From Craspedostauros australis (lineage: Eukaryota; Bacillariophyta; Bacillariophyceae; Mastogloiales; Achnanthaceae): DNA of 64,000 bases. Location of the stretch: the NCBI GenBank assembly GCA_026770025.1, contig JAMXDE010000006.1, forward strand, positions 1,674,001 to 1,738,000, given 5' to 3'. This document shows positions 21,679 to 34,049 of this stretch, one piece after another. The stretch's first letter is position 1. Each line of letters opens with the position of its first letter. Both the position numbers and the translations under genes were made by a program. The notes beneath the pieces are model-generated. The model was not told the origin of the DNA and did not search any database. It saw only the letters and a program-made list of their open reading frames with translations.

Positions 21679-22982
21679 TCAAAAGAGGACCTGTTGTGCT
21701 TGTTCTCTTCGTCTCGGTCCTTGTTGTAGCTTCGTGAGCATGTCGGATAGATTGGTTTCTGATGGTTCATGTTGGACCACCAGGATACCCGCAGCGATGC
21801 GTTCTCTGACGAAGTGATATGCAATGGCATTGGCTTTCTTCCGCAATTGTGATTCTGGTAGTGATGAGTTGTACACCACGCTCTGGTTGTCGACCCGTAC
21901 ATCCGCTGGTCCATCCAGAGGGATGCCCATCATGCAAAACTTGTATCTCATTCTGATGAAGATCTCGGTTGCTACCTTGAGCGCCGTGAACTTGCTGCCG
22001 AATGTGGATGTCTCAATGCTGTTCTGTTTCTTGCTGTACCACAGTATCGGTGATGTATTCAAAAACAATAGCACACCTGTGCGTGAACGTCGCGTGACGT
22101 GGTCACCTGCATGATCAGCATCAACAAAGCACGTCATTTGGACTTCCTTTCCGCGCGGCAGTGGCATGTCAGCAGGTAGTTGTTCATAAGCATTGGGGTA
22201 GAAATCGTTCCAGTTGGGTTGCATCACAGGCGGTTTGTCAATGTATGCATCATCAAAAACAAGGCGAGAACGATCGTGAGATTTGAGGTACGCGAACATG
22301 TGAAAGAGAGCATGCAAATGACCAATTCGTGGCGCAACACAGTATGATGCCATCATCGACGTTTCACAACATATGTCAATTCGACCCAATTCAACAGTCC
22401 AGCGCAGCATACCAATGAGTTGTTGGTAGAACGTCGTTTGTTCGGAATCACACAATTGTGATCCATCCAATTCAGATCGATATTTGTTCGGTAGGACGCT
22501 GGGTGCTTTTGTTTTGAGTCGTTGGTTGCGTTCGGTGAGGTATTTCGTGACGATCTTGAGAGCGGATTTGATGTATTCTTGTGAGCCCATACTCCATTTG
22601 GGACGTGATGGATCAGCAGTGAGATGGAATTGTGAGATAGCCGATCCAAGATATGTTGTAGGAGGGCCAATGGAACTTGGTTTGAGGAAAAAGTGTGAGT
22701 CGATCGCATCAAGGATGCGTCGCGGTTGTTTGGATACAGCAAGGATGTCATCGGTGTACACGAGCACGTATTCGTAATATTCTGACCCATCGCTCGCAAC
22801 AGCAGGCTTCATCCAGACGTCGCTGTCAGCACGACAGGATGTAAATCCCAACGAATCGCGCAGTGTCTCGGCCAGATGTGCTCTCCATGCTGCTCCACTT
22901 GATTTCAATCCGTACAGGGCCCGACAAATGATGGCGATCTTCCCCTGATCGGATCCGAATTCCGAACCACATCGTGTGTATG
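21679..22982 (-). pseudogene. Copia reverse transcriptase/RNase H fragment C1
   Basis: An open frame of about 435 codons on the minus strand, from the A3 junction at 22982 to a stop at 21679. It begins within the RT palm (ALYGLKSSGAAW), has the YTDD catalytic box near 22741-22761 and continues through RNase H to a normal Copia C-terminus (LSDMLTKL). In RNase H the usual GSEF motif reads GSKF, so the catalytic Glu is replaced by Lys and this copy is probably inactive. The gag, protease, integrase and RT N-terminal parts are absent: A3 adjoins the fragment, and beyond A3 is an unrelated element. The sequence resembles C2 more than family A. Confidence 0.85.
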
Positions 22983-23796
22983 TGTCGAGATGTACATGTG
23001 AGTATATGTCAAGATGTACGTGTATATGTGCATCGTTCACCCATTATTCTCTAATACGCACTTGGGCGGTATAACTATATTCGTGTCGATAGTATACTGT
23101 GATTCGTCAGAATTACAGTGGAAATGGAACACACGAAAATGAGCAGAATTTCTGGAGGAAATTTGCAATCGATGATTTCTGAGAGAATTAGAACCATCGT
23201 CCATCCATCCATCAATGGACACGCATGGTACCAAGAGAATCTCAAGGTACTTCCCAACTAAACCTCAGATGACGATAACACCTGACAGGCTGCTGCATCA
23301 CCAATGGAACGTGACATCTGGAGAGCAGAAGGACACCTACTGACGTTGACAGGATGTCATTGTGTCACCACGTCGACAGCTGTCTCCAAGTCAGAGCAGG
23401 AGATGAAGATCCGATGACCGAAGGACATCGAGATCATGGATATGAGAGGTGAAGTTCAAATGGTAAGTACTCATGGAGTAGGAACCAGTAGGGAATGAAC
23501 AGAGTATTGAACGCAGAGTACGCATCGAACACGGAGTATCGTGTAGCACGAAACACACGATGCTAAGACAGAGAGAGAGAGAGAGAATACAGAGAGGAGC
23601 GAGAGAGGATCTCGCGTACCAACTCATAGTCGGAGACTGAATCTACGAAACAGATTGAAGCGCCGAGAGCATCGGGCAAGAGAACGGCGTACACCAAGAG
23701 GATCGGAGTAGCCAAGTAATGAAATAGCAAACAGACGACTATCAACCAACACCATCTTCCACGATCGTAGGTTACCGTGAGCGGAACTTGCCAACA
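22983..23796 (+). repeat. 5' LTR of A3
   Basis: 814 bp from TGTCGAGATG to TTGCCAACA. It is diverged from the young LTRs. The hairpin that is perfect in A4 has lost pairing here (TCAGATGA faces CACCTGA). Confidence 0.92.
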
Positions 23797-23808
23797 CGTT
23801 TATAAACG
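23797..23808. other. 12-bp palindrome next to 5' LTR of A3
   Basis: CGTTTATAAACG is preserved exactly although the rest of this copy has decayed. Confidence 0.5.
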
Positions 23809-23878
23809 ATAGATCAGGGCGAGCCCGCGAATCGTATCGTGCGAGGAAGACGAACATCATTCAAGAGCAGTAGGCTGA

Positions 23879-26800
23879 ATGAGCGAGGAAGAGGAATTGA
23901 AAGATATCCCTCTGTCCAATCCAGCTATCAAGCAAGAAGAAGGTGCAAGTGAGACTCCATCACGACAAGAGAAGGAAGCAGCCGCGGCTACTGTCCTATC
24001 AGGCGCAGACGCAAGCGCGATCAACGAGACCAAAGAAGAACGGTCTGCGAGACTACATCGCGAGGAGAAGAGGATTCTCAAGGCGATCAAGCAAGAGGAG
24101 ACTGGTGTGACGAAGAGCATTCGCACAGCCAAACAGGGTGGGAAAAGTGAGACACCACCAGGAGGAGAATTTGTGACGAAAACAATCTCCGCGCAACAAC
24201 AAGCGAAATTCGAAAAAGTGACAACACAGAAACAAACGGAAATCAAGAGCGCAAGCGCACCAACAACGAAACAATGAATCAACATGGCGACATCAGCCAA
24301 CATGAACAAGCGACGCATCAAGGCGCCAATGTTCAGCGGTGAACAGGAAGACTACAGCGCATGGGAGTCCCAAGCGAAGGCGTACGCTCGTGCACAGAAG
24401 ACGAGAGACGTGATGTTGGGCAAGACCAAGGTCCCAACAGTGAGCGAGATCGCGGCAGCCACCGACGATGCCAAGGAAGCGATGGAGGAAATCTACAAAC
24501 TGGGATGCGACTGCTTCAGCGATCTGATCCTCATGATGGATGCAGAGAAAGGAAAAGGCAAGCAGGCCATCCAGTACATCAACCAATGCGTCTCCGACGA
24601 TTATCCCGAAGGAGATCCACACGCAGCGTGGAACGTTCTCGCGGAGAAGTTCCGACCATCCGATGCAGCAACGAAGATCAAACTCAAGCGCCAATTCAAC
24701 AACGAAAAGATGAAAAGAGACTTGGACCCTGACATCTACATCACGCGACTCGAGGGTCTACGCTCGCGTCTCCACGATGTCAAGTACACGATTACGGACG
24801 AAGAGATTATCATGCAAATCCTTAGCACGGTGAGCAGAGAATACAAAACTCACATCGTGAACTTCCACCATCAACTCACGTTTAATCCGGAACTGATTAC
24901 CATCAACGCGATCAGAGGAGTACTCTGAACAGCATACGCCACTCATCAAGGAGGCAAGGCGTACATCGACGACTTCCAAGACAGCAACACGAAGAGCAAC
25001 GACACCGGCTTCACAAGCACCGGTAACTTCAAGGGCACCTGTCACAACTGTGGTATGTATGGTCACAGATCCGCCGATTGCCCAGAACGCAAGAAATCGA
25101 ACAACAAGAAAAACAACAACAACAACAAGATGAACGGAAAGCGTAACAACAACCGCAACAAGGGAAGCGGCTTCAACAGGAAGTGCAACTACTGTGGCAT
25201 CTTCGGACACCGCGAGGCGGAGTGCCGAAAGAAGAAGTTCAACGAGAAGAAGAAGGCCGACAAGCAGGCCAACACAGCAACACAAGGACACGACAAGAGC
25301 GGGCACGAGATGGTACTCTCAGCAAAGGACATGCTGCTCTGCATGTTGGTGTCCAACGACTACATCAAAGACTCCTTCTTCGATAACTTCGAGTACGTCG
25401 GGAGTGACGACGAAGTGGTGGACGATGAGATCGTCCCAGAGTGGCTCAGTGAGGAGCCAATCATCCATGAGGTGGATCCAAGACGCGAAGTGAGCTACGA
25501 ATGCTGCTTCAACGCGAACGACCTGATCGGTCCATACGGCGATGGAGCCGAGATGGGCAACGAGGCCATCGATAGCGACATCGAGGAGGCCATGAGTGAA
25601 GAAGATGACGACGAACCCAACAAGAATGACAGAGGCCGAGATGAAACGAACGGCGCGGCGCCGCCCGCTCCAGCGGCAGGGAACAACAGATCGGGCATCT
25701 TCGACAAAGACGACAGTGATGAAACATAAAATCATCCAGACGACAGCTTCAATCCAAACGAGCGTGTCGTTTACCCAATGAACATTAAATTCCCACCGAT
25801 CGAGAGTCCCAACAACTGGAATCACATCCACCGACATGATACGATTCCCTACGCAACAGCAACAGCATTGACGATTCAGAAGCAACTCATCTTCGATGCC
25901 GTAATGGAAGCAGGAGTGAAGATGTTCCCAGGAATCGCACAAGGAGTGCTCAGACCAATATGGGTGAACATGATGGGATCCATTCTGTCTGAGAACTTCA
26001 GATCCATTGAAGAGATTCTCGCCAACTCAGTCATCATCAACCGACTGTTGGAAGCAGAAGATACAGAAACGATCCCAGAGACGGATCTGCATTACATCCT
26101 GGGAGGATGCACGCATGTGCTACTGTGTGAGCGACCACGAGTAACACCCTTTGATCCAGTCACCAGAACTCATCAAAACAGCACAGTTCCATCGGACTAT
26201 GCACAACTACCCGACGACATGGACGACGAAGATCATCACAATCCGTACAATGAAGACGGAGTCCACGAAGACGACGACGACGGCAGCTTTGACGACGAGA
26301 TAGCTGCAGCAGCCGTGGAACAGCTCCAGGAGCTGAGCACCAAGCACAAGGACAAGGTCAACAAGGACACCTGGCTCGCCGACAGCGGAGCTTCGTGTCA
26401 TATTGTCAATTCAGACGCCGCTCTCTTCAACGTGCGGCACATCAAATCCTTCGTCCAAGTGGGAGACAGCACGAAGCTGGACTCTCCCAAGATGGGATCC
26501 ATTCGCTTGAAGGTCAAGCAATGAGACAACACTGGCCATATCATCCGGCTTGATGATGTGAAGTACACACCGAAAATGGCGGTGAACCTTTTCTCTACGA
26601 ACAAGGCTCTGTACAACGGTTACCAGCTTGGTAACAATGGCATCCTGATGGACATCATCAACGGATCCGGAACGAAGATCGTGTTCGATCGAGTCTTCCC
26701 CACATCCAACAGATTCATCACAGGAGTGCAGATGCATCCCATCATGCCAACAGACGACGACAAGGCTTGCACAGCCATCACCAAGAATCCATCCAAGGAG

Positions 26801-29800
26801 ATCAGCGCAGTGAACCTGCACCGAATGCTCGGCCACGCGCCACTCGAGACCATGAAGCGGACGGCCGCTCAGTATGGATGGAAGATTATCGGCGAGATGC
26901 CGGTATGTCGCGACTGCACGGTCGCGAACGCAAGAGTGAAGAACATTCTGAAGGCAACAATTCCAAGAGCAACTCGCTGCGGCGAACGTTTCTTCATTGA
27001 CATTAGTTACACTAAACACATAAGCTTCGGAGATAAACGCTACTGGACCCTGATCGTGGACGACTGCACGGATCACTGCTGGAGTTTCTTTCTCAAGAAC
27101 AAGAGTGACCAACCAGGGTACATCAAACAATTCGTTCAGACGATCAAGTCACAGACTGGTGATCAACAAATCATCTTCCGAGGAGACAAGAGTGGAGAGA
27201 ACAAATCCACGCAGGATATTCTCATCGATGCAGGACTCAACGTGAAATTCGAATTCACGGCATCGAACACGCCGCAACAGAACGGCAGAGTAGAACGCAA
27301 GTTCGCGTACCTCTACACCAAGATCCGCTCCATGCTCAACGGAGCACAACTCGACGAAGAGTATAGGCATGGCCTGTGGGCAGCAGCTGTGAGCACTGCC
27401 ACTGCCACCGCCATCGCCAACATCACCGTAGCGAAGAATCAGAAAGAGTCACCACATCGCCAATTCTTTGGCAATGATCCACCATATGCAGATGCACTCC
27501 GCACTTTCGGAGAGGTGGGTGTTGTGAAGACTACCTACGGCGGGATCACCGCCAAACTCAAGAACAGAGGAGAAGAGATGGTGTTCATCGGATATGCACA
27601 CCAACATGCATCAGGGGTCTACAACATGTACAGACCATCGACCAAATCACTGGTCTGCTCTCGCGACATCAAGTGGCTCAACCAATCATACGGACAGTTC
27701 CGTGGCTGGGCACCAGCACCAAACATATCCAATGAAACAGGAACGACAGACGCAGACGGCTTCACAACCATTGGACGGAAGGGAGCAATGCCAAGGATGG
27801 CGATGCGTCGAACATCAGAAGCGAAGAGAGTATCTTTTGCCGACACGAACAAGTATCATATCTTATCAGATAGCGACAATGAGGATGACGAAGATGATGG
27901 AGCAGTAACTCAACTAATCCATAACAACGACGAAGATCGGGACGAATCCAATCAGGAGAATGACGAAATCCAACCATCCGGCGATGAAGCCGACGATGAC
28001 ACAGGCATCACTCCTCCGAACACACCAGCGAGGTCTACACATGACACACCATCGAGACCTCCACCAACCAAACCAAGCAAGCATGACATGGCTAGAAAGG
28101 AGAGGATCCGACGTCATGAAGCACGAGGCAGGAAGGGAGAAACTAATCCTAAGCCGACTACAGGGAAGAGCATTCCTAGAGCTCTGCGTGAGCTCGCAGA
28201 CTTCAATGAACGAGGTCGAAAGGAGGAAGGCTATGAGAGCGAGCCATCATCCAACGAAGAGAGTGACGAACTCAGCGATGAGATAACCGACGAATCCAAC
28301 AATGAGACTACAGATGACGAAGAAATCGTAGATGGAGAAGAAGAGATCGAAATCACTCATCATAGCACAACAGGGCTGTACGGGATGAATGCAATCATCA
28401 CCGAGTCACCAGCGATCGACATCGGAATGTCGATGCAGGACGAGAACAAGGAACCAGAGAAGCACATCGAACCTACAACGTTCGACGGAGCCTTCAACCA
28501 CCCAGATCCTATCCATCGGAAGGGATATCGAGCAGCCATCAAGGAGTTCGACTCCATGGATACACGCAAGGTGTACAGCAAGATCAAACGAGATGCCATC
28601 CCACGCGGCCGCAGATGCTGCAAATGCAAATGGGTCTTCAAGTTGAAGCGTGACGGCACACATCGAGCACGGCTCGTTGCATGTGGCTATTCGCAAATCG
28701 CAGGAGTGGACTTCCAAGAGCACTACTCGCCCGTCATCCACGACGTGACATATCGAGTCATGATGGTGATCATGCTGATCAAGAAGATGGACTGCGCACT
28801 CGTCGATGTCGTAACGGCATTCCTACACGGAGACCTCGACGAGGAGATCTACATGAACTGTCCCAACGGGATGGATCATCAACCAGACGAAGCCCTGACC
28901 CTACACAAGCCAATCTACGGACTTGTGCAGAGCGCCAGGCAATGGTTCAAGATGTTGGTATCGACCCTCAAGAATATCAACTTCGAACAGAGCGCAGCAG
29001 ACCTGTGCCTGTTCTACAGGAAGACGAAGGAAGGAAGCATGATCGTGGCCATCTATGTGGACGATTGCTTCTGCTGCGGAGACTCCAAAGCGCTGGAGAC
29101 ATTCCTGAAGGACATCCAAGGCAGTTAATTCAAGGTGACAATCGAGCGCGGACTCGGAGATTACCTCAGCTGTAACATCGAACTGAACCATGACAAGACT
29201 AGAGCAACATTGCGTCAACCACATCTCATCCGACATCTCATCGAAGAGTTCGGATCCAAGGTTGAGAAGATGCAACGCTACACGACACCGGGAACTCCAG
29301 GTCAAATCATCGTACGGCCATCCAAAGATAACGGACTGCAGAAGGTCGGACCAGAAGAACATGCTGAATACGGCTGAGGCGTTGGTATGCTACTCTTCCT
29401 CATCAAGCACTCGCGACCAGATATCGCGAACCCTGTGAGAGAACTCTCCAAGGTATTGATCGGACCCACCAAGGCCGCAATGAAGGAGATGTATCGGATC
29501 ATCAAATATGTGATCGATACAAAGGACTATGGATTGAAGATCCATCCAGCGCGTCCAGATGACGACAGCTGGGACATGGAACTCTTCTGCGATAGTATTA
29601 GCATTATGCTTTATTCCGCACAGCTCTCTCTTGTGTTCCAGCTTAGTTGTGCGTATGAATCGTATCCTGAACCAACGCGAACCATGAAATGGTCACATTA
29701 CGAGCGAATAGCTCGACGAGAAACAAAACTACAGCAGTACCAAGGTACTGGGTATCAGAGAAAAGGGTACCATGAACAAGATCGATACTGTGAGCCAGCT

Positions 29801-30271
29801 ACTGACCCAAACCAGTTGAACCTGAAGAGATGTAAAGATCCTATCCGATGCATGCAGAACAGAGGAATGCAAGAGCAGAGACATGGACATGAACAGAGGT
29901 CAGAGAGTAAGCTCACAACTCCTAAGTTTGTAATAACATTCGAGTTTCCAACAGACTTCCAGTGAACGCCCCCTTCTCGATCTGATCAATTGCAGAAGGA
30001 CGCGTTCTCCCCTACGTTACCACCAATTCCTCAAGTCTAACAGATAGCGAATATGCAGGAGACAAGAACACGAGAATCAGCATAGGAGGGTTCATCCTAT
30101 ACCTGTGCAAGGTACCAATCCTTTGGCGATCCAAGGCACAGAAGGCCGTCACACTCAGCTAATCCGAAGCAGAATACGTTGCCCTTTCCGAAGCGACAAA
30201 GGAAATCTTCTTCGTCGTGCAGCTACTCGAGAGTGTGGGCGTCCCTGTGAAGACACCGATCAAGGTCCACG
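23879..30271 (+). pseudogene. A3 Gag-Pol polyprotein remnant
   Basis: The frame aligns with A2 and A4 from its start to the middle of RNase H. Stops are at 24275 (TGA, same site as in A1), 24926, 25727, 26522, 29126, 29375 and about 30160. Three of these are CGA-to-TGA changes. Up to the solo LTR at 29596 all segments remain in one frame, so decay has been by base substitution and in-frame indels. The CCHC knuckles, DSGA, integrase D-D-E and YVDD can still be read. The coding sequence ends abruptly after the KVH(V) of the last RNase H strand, where it is joined to the 3' LTR. Confidence 0.9.
29596..30042 (-). repeat. Solo LTR of another Copia-like family (B) inside A3
   Basis: A 447-bp insertion interrupts A3 RNase H. 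GATAG lies on both sides (29591-29595 and 30043-30047), a perfect 5-bp target duplication. Read on the minus strand it starts TGTTAGACTTG and ends GCTAATA, the inverted terminal pattern of a Copia LTR. The element C2 has LTR ends of the same type (TATTAG...CTAACA), but the interior is different. The strand is assigned from the TG end only. Confidence 0.75.
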
Positions 30272-31066
30272 TGTCGAGATGTACATGTGAGTATATGTCG
30301 AGATGTACGTGTATATGTGCATCGTTCACCCGTTATTCTCTATTTCGCACTTGGACGGTATAACTACACTCGTGTCAATAGTATGCTGTGATTCGTCAGA
30401 ATTACAGCGGAAACGGAACACACGAAAAAGAGCAAGATTTCTGGAGGAAATTTGCAATCGACGATTTCTGACGAAACTAGAAGATCGTCCGTCCATCCAT
30501 CAATGGTACCAAGAGAATCTCGAGGTACTTCCCAACTAAACCTCAGATGACGATATCATCTGACAGACTGCTGCATCACCAATGGAACGTGACATCTGGA
30601 GAGCAGAAGGACGCCTACTGACGTCGACAGGATGTCATTGTGTCACCACGTTGACATCTGTCTCCAAGTCAGAGCAGGAGGTGAAGATCAGATGACCCAT
30701 GAAGATCATGGATACTGAAGGTGAACTTCAAATGGTAAGTACTCATGGAGTAGGAACCAGTACTGAATGAACAGAGTGTCGAATGCGGAGTATGCATCGA
30801 ACACAGAGTATCGTGTAGCACGAGCACACGATGTTGAGAGAGAGAGAGAGAGAGAATACAGAGAGGAGCGAGAGAGCATCTCGCGTACCGACTCATAGTC
30901 GGAGACTGAATCTACGAAACAGATTGAAGCGCCAAGAGCATTGGGCAAGAGAACTGGTGTACACCGAGAGGATTGGAGTAGCCAAGTAATGAAATAGCAA
31001 ACAGACGACTATAAACCAACATCATCTTCCACGATCGTAGGTTACCGTGAGCGGAACTTGCCAATA
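30272..31066 (+). repeat. 3' LTR of A3
   Basis: 795 bp, starting TGTCGAGATG and ending TTGCCAATA (the usual CA end changed to TA). It shares with the 5' LTR a GATGTCATTGTGTC variant that is absent from A1, A2 and A4, so the two LTRs have a common subfamily origin. Confidence 0.9.
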
Positions 31067-31688
31067 CAAGCGAATGATCCACTCAGGCGTGGACGGTCTC
31101 TCTCGTGGTGATATGAATGCCGGGGTGATGGCCGGCCATGACATTCATTCCTTCCTGCCATTGCAGACCACAGCACTGGTGCTATCTCCTTCTCTGGAGC
31201 AGTGGATACAATCCTGGACACCAGCAAATGTCGAGTTTCTGACACCAAACAGATGGGCCAAGACACACGTCAACCAAGGCACCTACGTATGGACACCTCC
31301 ACCAGCGGCGGCTGCAGCAGCGATCGAGTTCATGAACGGCTCCATACACAAGCAACCATTCTCAACGCATGTGATCGCCATTCCTCGTATCATGACGGCG
31401 TGGTGGTACAAGATCGGTCTGAAGGCATCCAATTTCGACATGATGGTGAAGGCAGGAATGGCCAGCTGGTGGGATACTGTACAACTCGAACCCCTCACAC
31501 TCTTCCTTGTTCTTCCTCTCAGCAAAACTTCCCCTTGGAAATACAAAAACTCACCCACCATTTCACGAGCTAAGCGGGAGTTGCAAGCAGTGTGGGAGAC
31601 AGGTGCGGAAGGGAGCAGGGCTGTTCTACGCGAACTACTGTCACAAGCGAGGCTTCGACAGCGAGTGTCGTGGGACATGGTGCGGTAA
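31067..31688 (+). pseudogene. C-terminal end of reverse transcriptase/RNase H polyprotein of a tyrosine-recombinase element
   Basis: The open frame enters from the A3 LTR and ends at 31688. It starts with GVDGLSRGD, typical of the end of an RNase H domain. There follows a segment with PPPAAAAA, an HKQPFSTH-like motif and an IPRIMTAWW-like motif, an arrangement I associate with the region after RNase H in DIRS-like and other YR retroelements. The upstream RT is missing: A3 cuts it off, and the left side of A3 is a different element. It overlaps the next frame by about 180 bases. This may be a natural overlap, but beyond about 31530 one frame or the other is probably shifted. Confidence 0.6.
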
Positions 31689-33063
31689 CTGCTACCATCT
31701 CCTTGGCGACGACACGTTCCCGATCCGCAGACCAGTGGACGAAGATGGCAATGTCATGCAGTTCAAGCTGGACGAACGCCGCTTCCAGCACGCCCGCCTT
31801 GGGGACCACCTTATGCTCAGCTTCCAGTGCGAGCTGTGTCACTTCCGCAACTTGCAACAGAGGGATCCAGTGGTGGGAAGCGGAAAGGACTCCGCTCTCA
31901 TGAAGTTCATCAAGCGAGCGAACCTCGATCCATTCTGGAGTCGAGAGAGCTCCACCGTGGCACGGAACTGGTCTCACCTACACCGGATGGTCATGCAGTC
32001 CAGTGCACTGGGATTGTCACCAACATACAATCTCCTACCTCTGGGTCCAACGAAAGTGGAAGACGAGATCGGCATGTTTCTTGCGGTTAATCTACTCTAC
32101 AGATTGCTCGACACAGGAAAGAACGAGCCAACGGTCCGGTTCAACACGGTTCGGAAGATGAGATCGTCCTACTTCAACCTTTGGCAGGCCTCCGCCAACA
32201 GTGCCGATGCACAGACGGTAGCGATACGCAAAGCCCAGAAGTTCGAGATGACGACCAGTCCCTCCAGCAGGGTATGGTTTGAGCGCTTCACCAGGGGAAT
32301 GCACAGCCGTATGGGAGACAAAACCTGCCCTGACCTGGCTATTTCGATCGGAGTAATGCTCGAGCTCATGGCTCGGTTTGAGAACAGATGGTGTGAAGCC
32401 ATCGCGAACGGGTGGTCGGACTCGGACATGGAGCACATCTTGTTCCCGGCACTCTTTGCGGTGCTCGCTTTCATGGGTGGACTCAGAGCAGAAGAAGTGG
32501 TGCTGTGCGATCTCGTGGGAACGCGGAAGCACCACAACATGGGCACGAACCACAGGGACCCAGCCTTGAGACACACGGCCATTGCCTTGCTTGGGCGATT
32601 CAAGACGGAGACTGGAGAGAAGTACCATTTGATGCCAATAGCGCTGGAATCTCGCTCCGGCTTGAAACCAGCGGCATGGGTGGATCGAATGCTGGTCTGG
32701 TACGAGAAGCGAACAGTGATCGATGGACCCGTCTTTCGATCCGCGATGGGAGATCGAATCAAGCCGGTCAAGCTTCAACCCAAGATCCATGAGGTTCTCT
32801 TGGAGATCCAGGATGACAGACCGGATCTCATACCATTGCATCTTGATGTCACTGAGGAGTACGCAGTGGGACGGAGCTTTCGCCGAGGCTCCAACACACA
32901 GGCCATCAACCAGAAGGTAGATGAGCGCGACGTTGAGCTGGACAACAGATGGCGTCGATTTGAGGCAGCAGCTGGGAGGCAGCCGAGGTTGCAGATGCAA
33001 CAACATTACGGGGACGTCATGCAGATGCTGCTGTCCCTGCTACGATATTCCGCTGCCCTTTGA
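31507..33063 (+). CDS. Tyrosine recombinase (DIRS-like/YR retroelement), putative
   Basis: An open frame of 518 codons. Residues 26-62 contain a Cys-rich zinc-ribbon-like region (CKQCG, CHKRG, CRGTWCGNC), and near 108-112 there is FQCELC. The C-terminal half has tyrosine-recombinase features: GLRAEE with Arg327, GRFK with Lys366, RSFRRG at 456-461 in the place of the usual HxxR box (His replaced by Arg), and HY with Tyr501 close to the end. Such enzymes integrate circular DNA through a 3'-phosphotyrosine link and replace the DDE integrase in YR retroelements. The true start is unclear; no ATG was used to open this frame. Flanking split or inverted terminal repeats were not found. It may be intact but stranded, since the RT part is cut off. 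Confidence 0.72.
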   Translation: MFFLSAKLPLGNTKTHPPFHELSGSCKQCGRQVRKGAGLFYANYCHKRGFDSECRGTWCGNCYHLLGDDTFPIRRPVDEDGNVMQFKLDERRFQHARLGDHLMLSFQCELCHFRNLQQRDPVVGSGKDSALMKFIKRANLDPFWSRESSTVARNWSHLHRMVMQSSALGLSPTYNLLPLGPTKVEDEIGMFLAVNLLYRLLDTGKNEPTVRFNTVRKMRSSYFNLWQASANSADAQTVAIRKAQKFEMTTSPSSRVWFERFTRGMHSRMGDKTCPDLAISIGVMLELMARFENRWCEAIANGWSDSDMEHILFPALFAVLAFMGGLRAEEVVLCDLVGTRKHHNMGTNHRDPALRHTAIALLGRFKTETGEKYHLMPIALESRSGLKPAAWVDRMLVWYEKRTVIDGPVFRSAMGDRIKPVKLQPKIHEVLLEIQDDRPDLIPLHLDVTEEYAVGRSFRRGSNTQAINQKVDERDVELDNRWRRFEAAAGRQPRLQMQQHYGDVMQMLLSLLRYSAAL

Positions 33064-34049
33064 TCGGATTGGCGTCCGAACGAAGGAGGGAAAGCAGCTG
33101 GGACTCGGAGGGGGAAGGATTTCGGCACTCAACCGACAAGCGGTTCTCGGAATATCGGCATTGCAGGATCAAGTGAGAGGCTGAGTGAAGCACGTCACTT
33201 TGGGATGTGGCAGCGACCCAGGTCGCGAGCACTTTGCTTCGGGCACCCCATATCCAAATGGATAAGCTTCTTGCAAGATAGCATTTGCTATATGAAGATG
33301 AATCGGGACTGGACTCGATATGCAGGCAGTGATGCAGATGGAACTCTCAGGATCCCCTCGGATTTTGGGACTACCTACGGTATCCACTCGAGTGAATCGA
33401 TCACAGTCAGGTGGCTGGACCCACTCCCCCTTCTCGTAACAATAGAGCACTACTGCTACTATCCATCACGCCAAGAATACCACATGCCCGACAACGAACT
33501 GGGACCTACGTGGATCGGTACCCCAAGCGCAACAAAGCTCGGGAGAAATGACCCAAACTCCCCTCAATGCACCCTTCAATGGGATGGCTTGCTCGTGCCA
33601 GCGATAGAGTCTAAGACATTTGATTGGCTGGAGTCGCCGGCCACGCCAAAAAGAGCCACTCGAACCCCTGCGAAAGCCACAACAGCAAAACGAGAACACA
33701 CAGCAACACCACAAGGAACACAGAACGGGACGAAACGCAGCGGACATCACGTGCAAAACAGGCACACACGAACACAGAAGCACAACGATACAACACGACA
33801 CGACACGACACGACACAACACGACAAATCTTTGATCGCAGCACAAGGCAAAACGTCGCCTCTCAGTCCACCCACAAACACCAGCCGGAGGGAGCGCCCAC
33901 ACCAAGCCTGGCTGAGTCGAGTTGAGCTGACGGAGAGGTGTCGGAAGATCACCAACTGCCACTGTCATTGCCGTCGCTGTCGCCGTTGCCGTCAGGAATC
34001 CATGTAGTACACGTGCTACCTGGACTAGTACATCAACGAAGGCACAGAG
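33064..34049. other. Intergenic region between YR element and host gene
   Basis: Nearly 1 kb with one open frame of about 200 codons (33205-33834) that has no recognised motif and ends in simple repeat. It should hold the 3' end of the YR element and the promoter of the gene at 34050; no clear core promoter is seen. Confidence 0.5.
33793..33826 (+). repeat. CACGA pentanucleotide microsatellite
   Basis: Five to six imperfect tandem CACGA units, one with an AACA variant. Confidence 0.8.

Larger units (their letters stand above)
22983..31066 (+). mobile_element. Copia LTR retrotransposon A3, decayed and mosaic
   Basis: Family A LTRs at 22983-23796 and 30272-31066 enclose a plus-strand gag-pol remnant with seven in-frame stops and a solo LTR insertion (29596-30042). 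The last 250 or so bases of the internal region, including the RNase H end and polypurine tract, are missing. The frame jumps straight into the 3' LTR at 30272. The bases outside the two LTRs (TGTATG left, CAAGCG right) do not match, and the flanks belong to two different elements. Confidence 0.9.

Noticed and set aside
24275-30162. RIP-like hypermutation of A3
   Set aside because: Only three of the seven stops are C-to-T at CpG; the others are transversions or multiple changes. Ordinary decay is sufficient.
33205-33834. A 209-codon plus-strand frame upstream of the methyltransferase-like gene
   Set aside because: No recognisable domain, no good start, and it ends in a CACGA microsatellite with Thr/His/Arg-rich translation.
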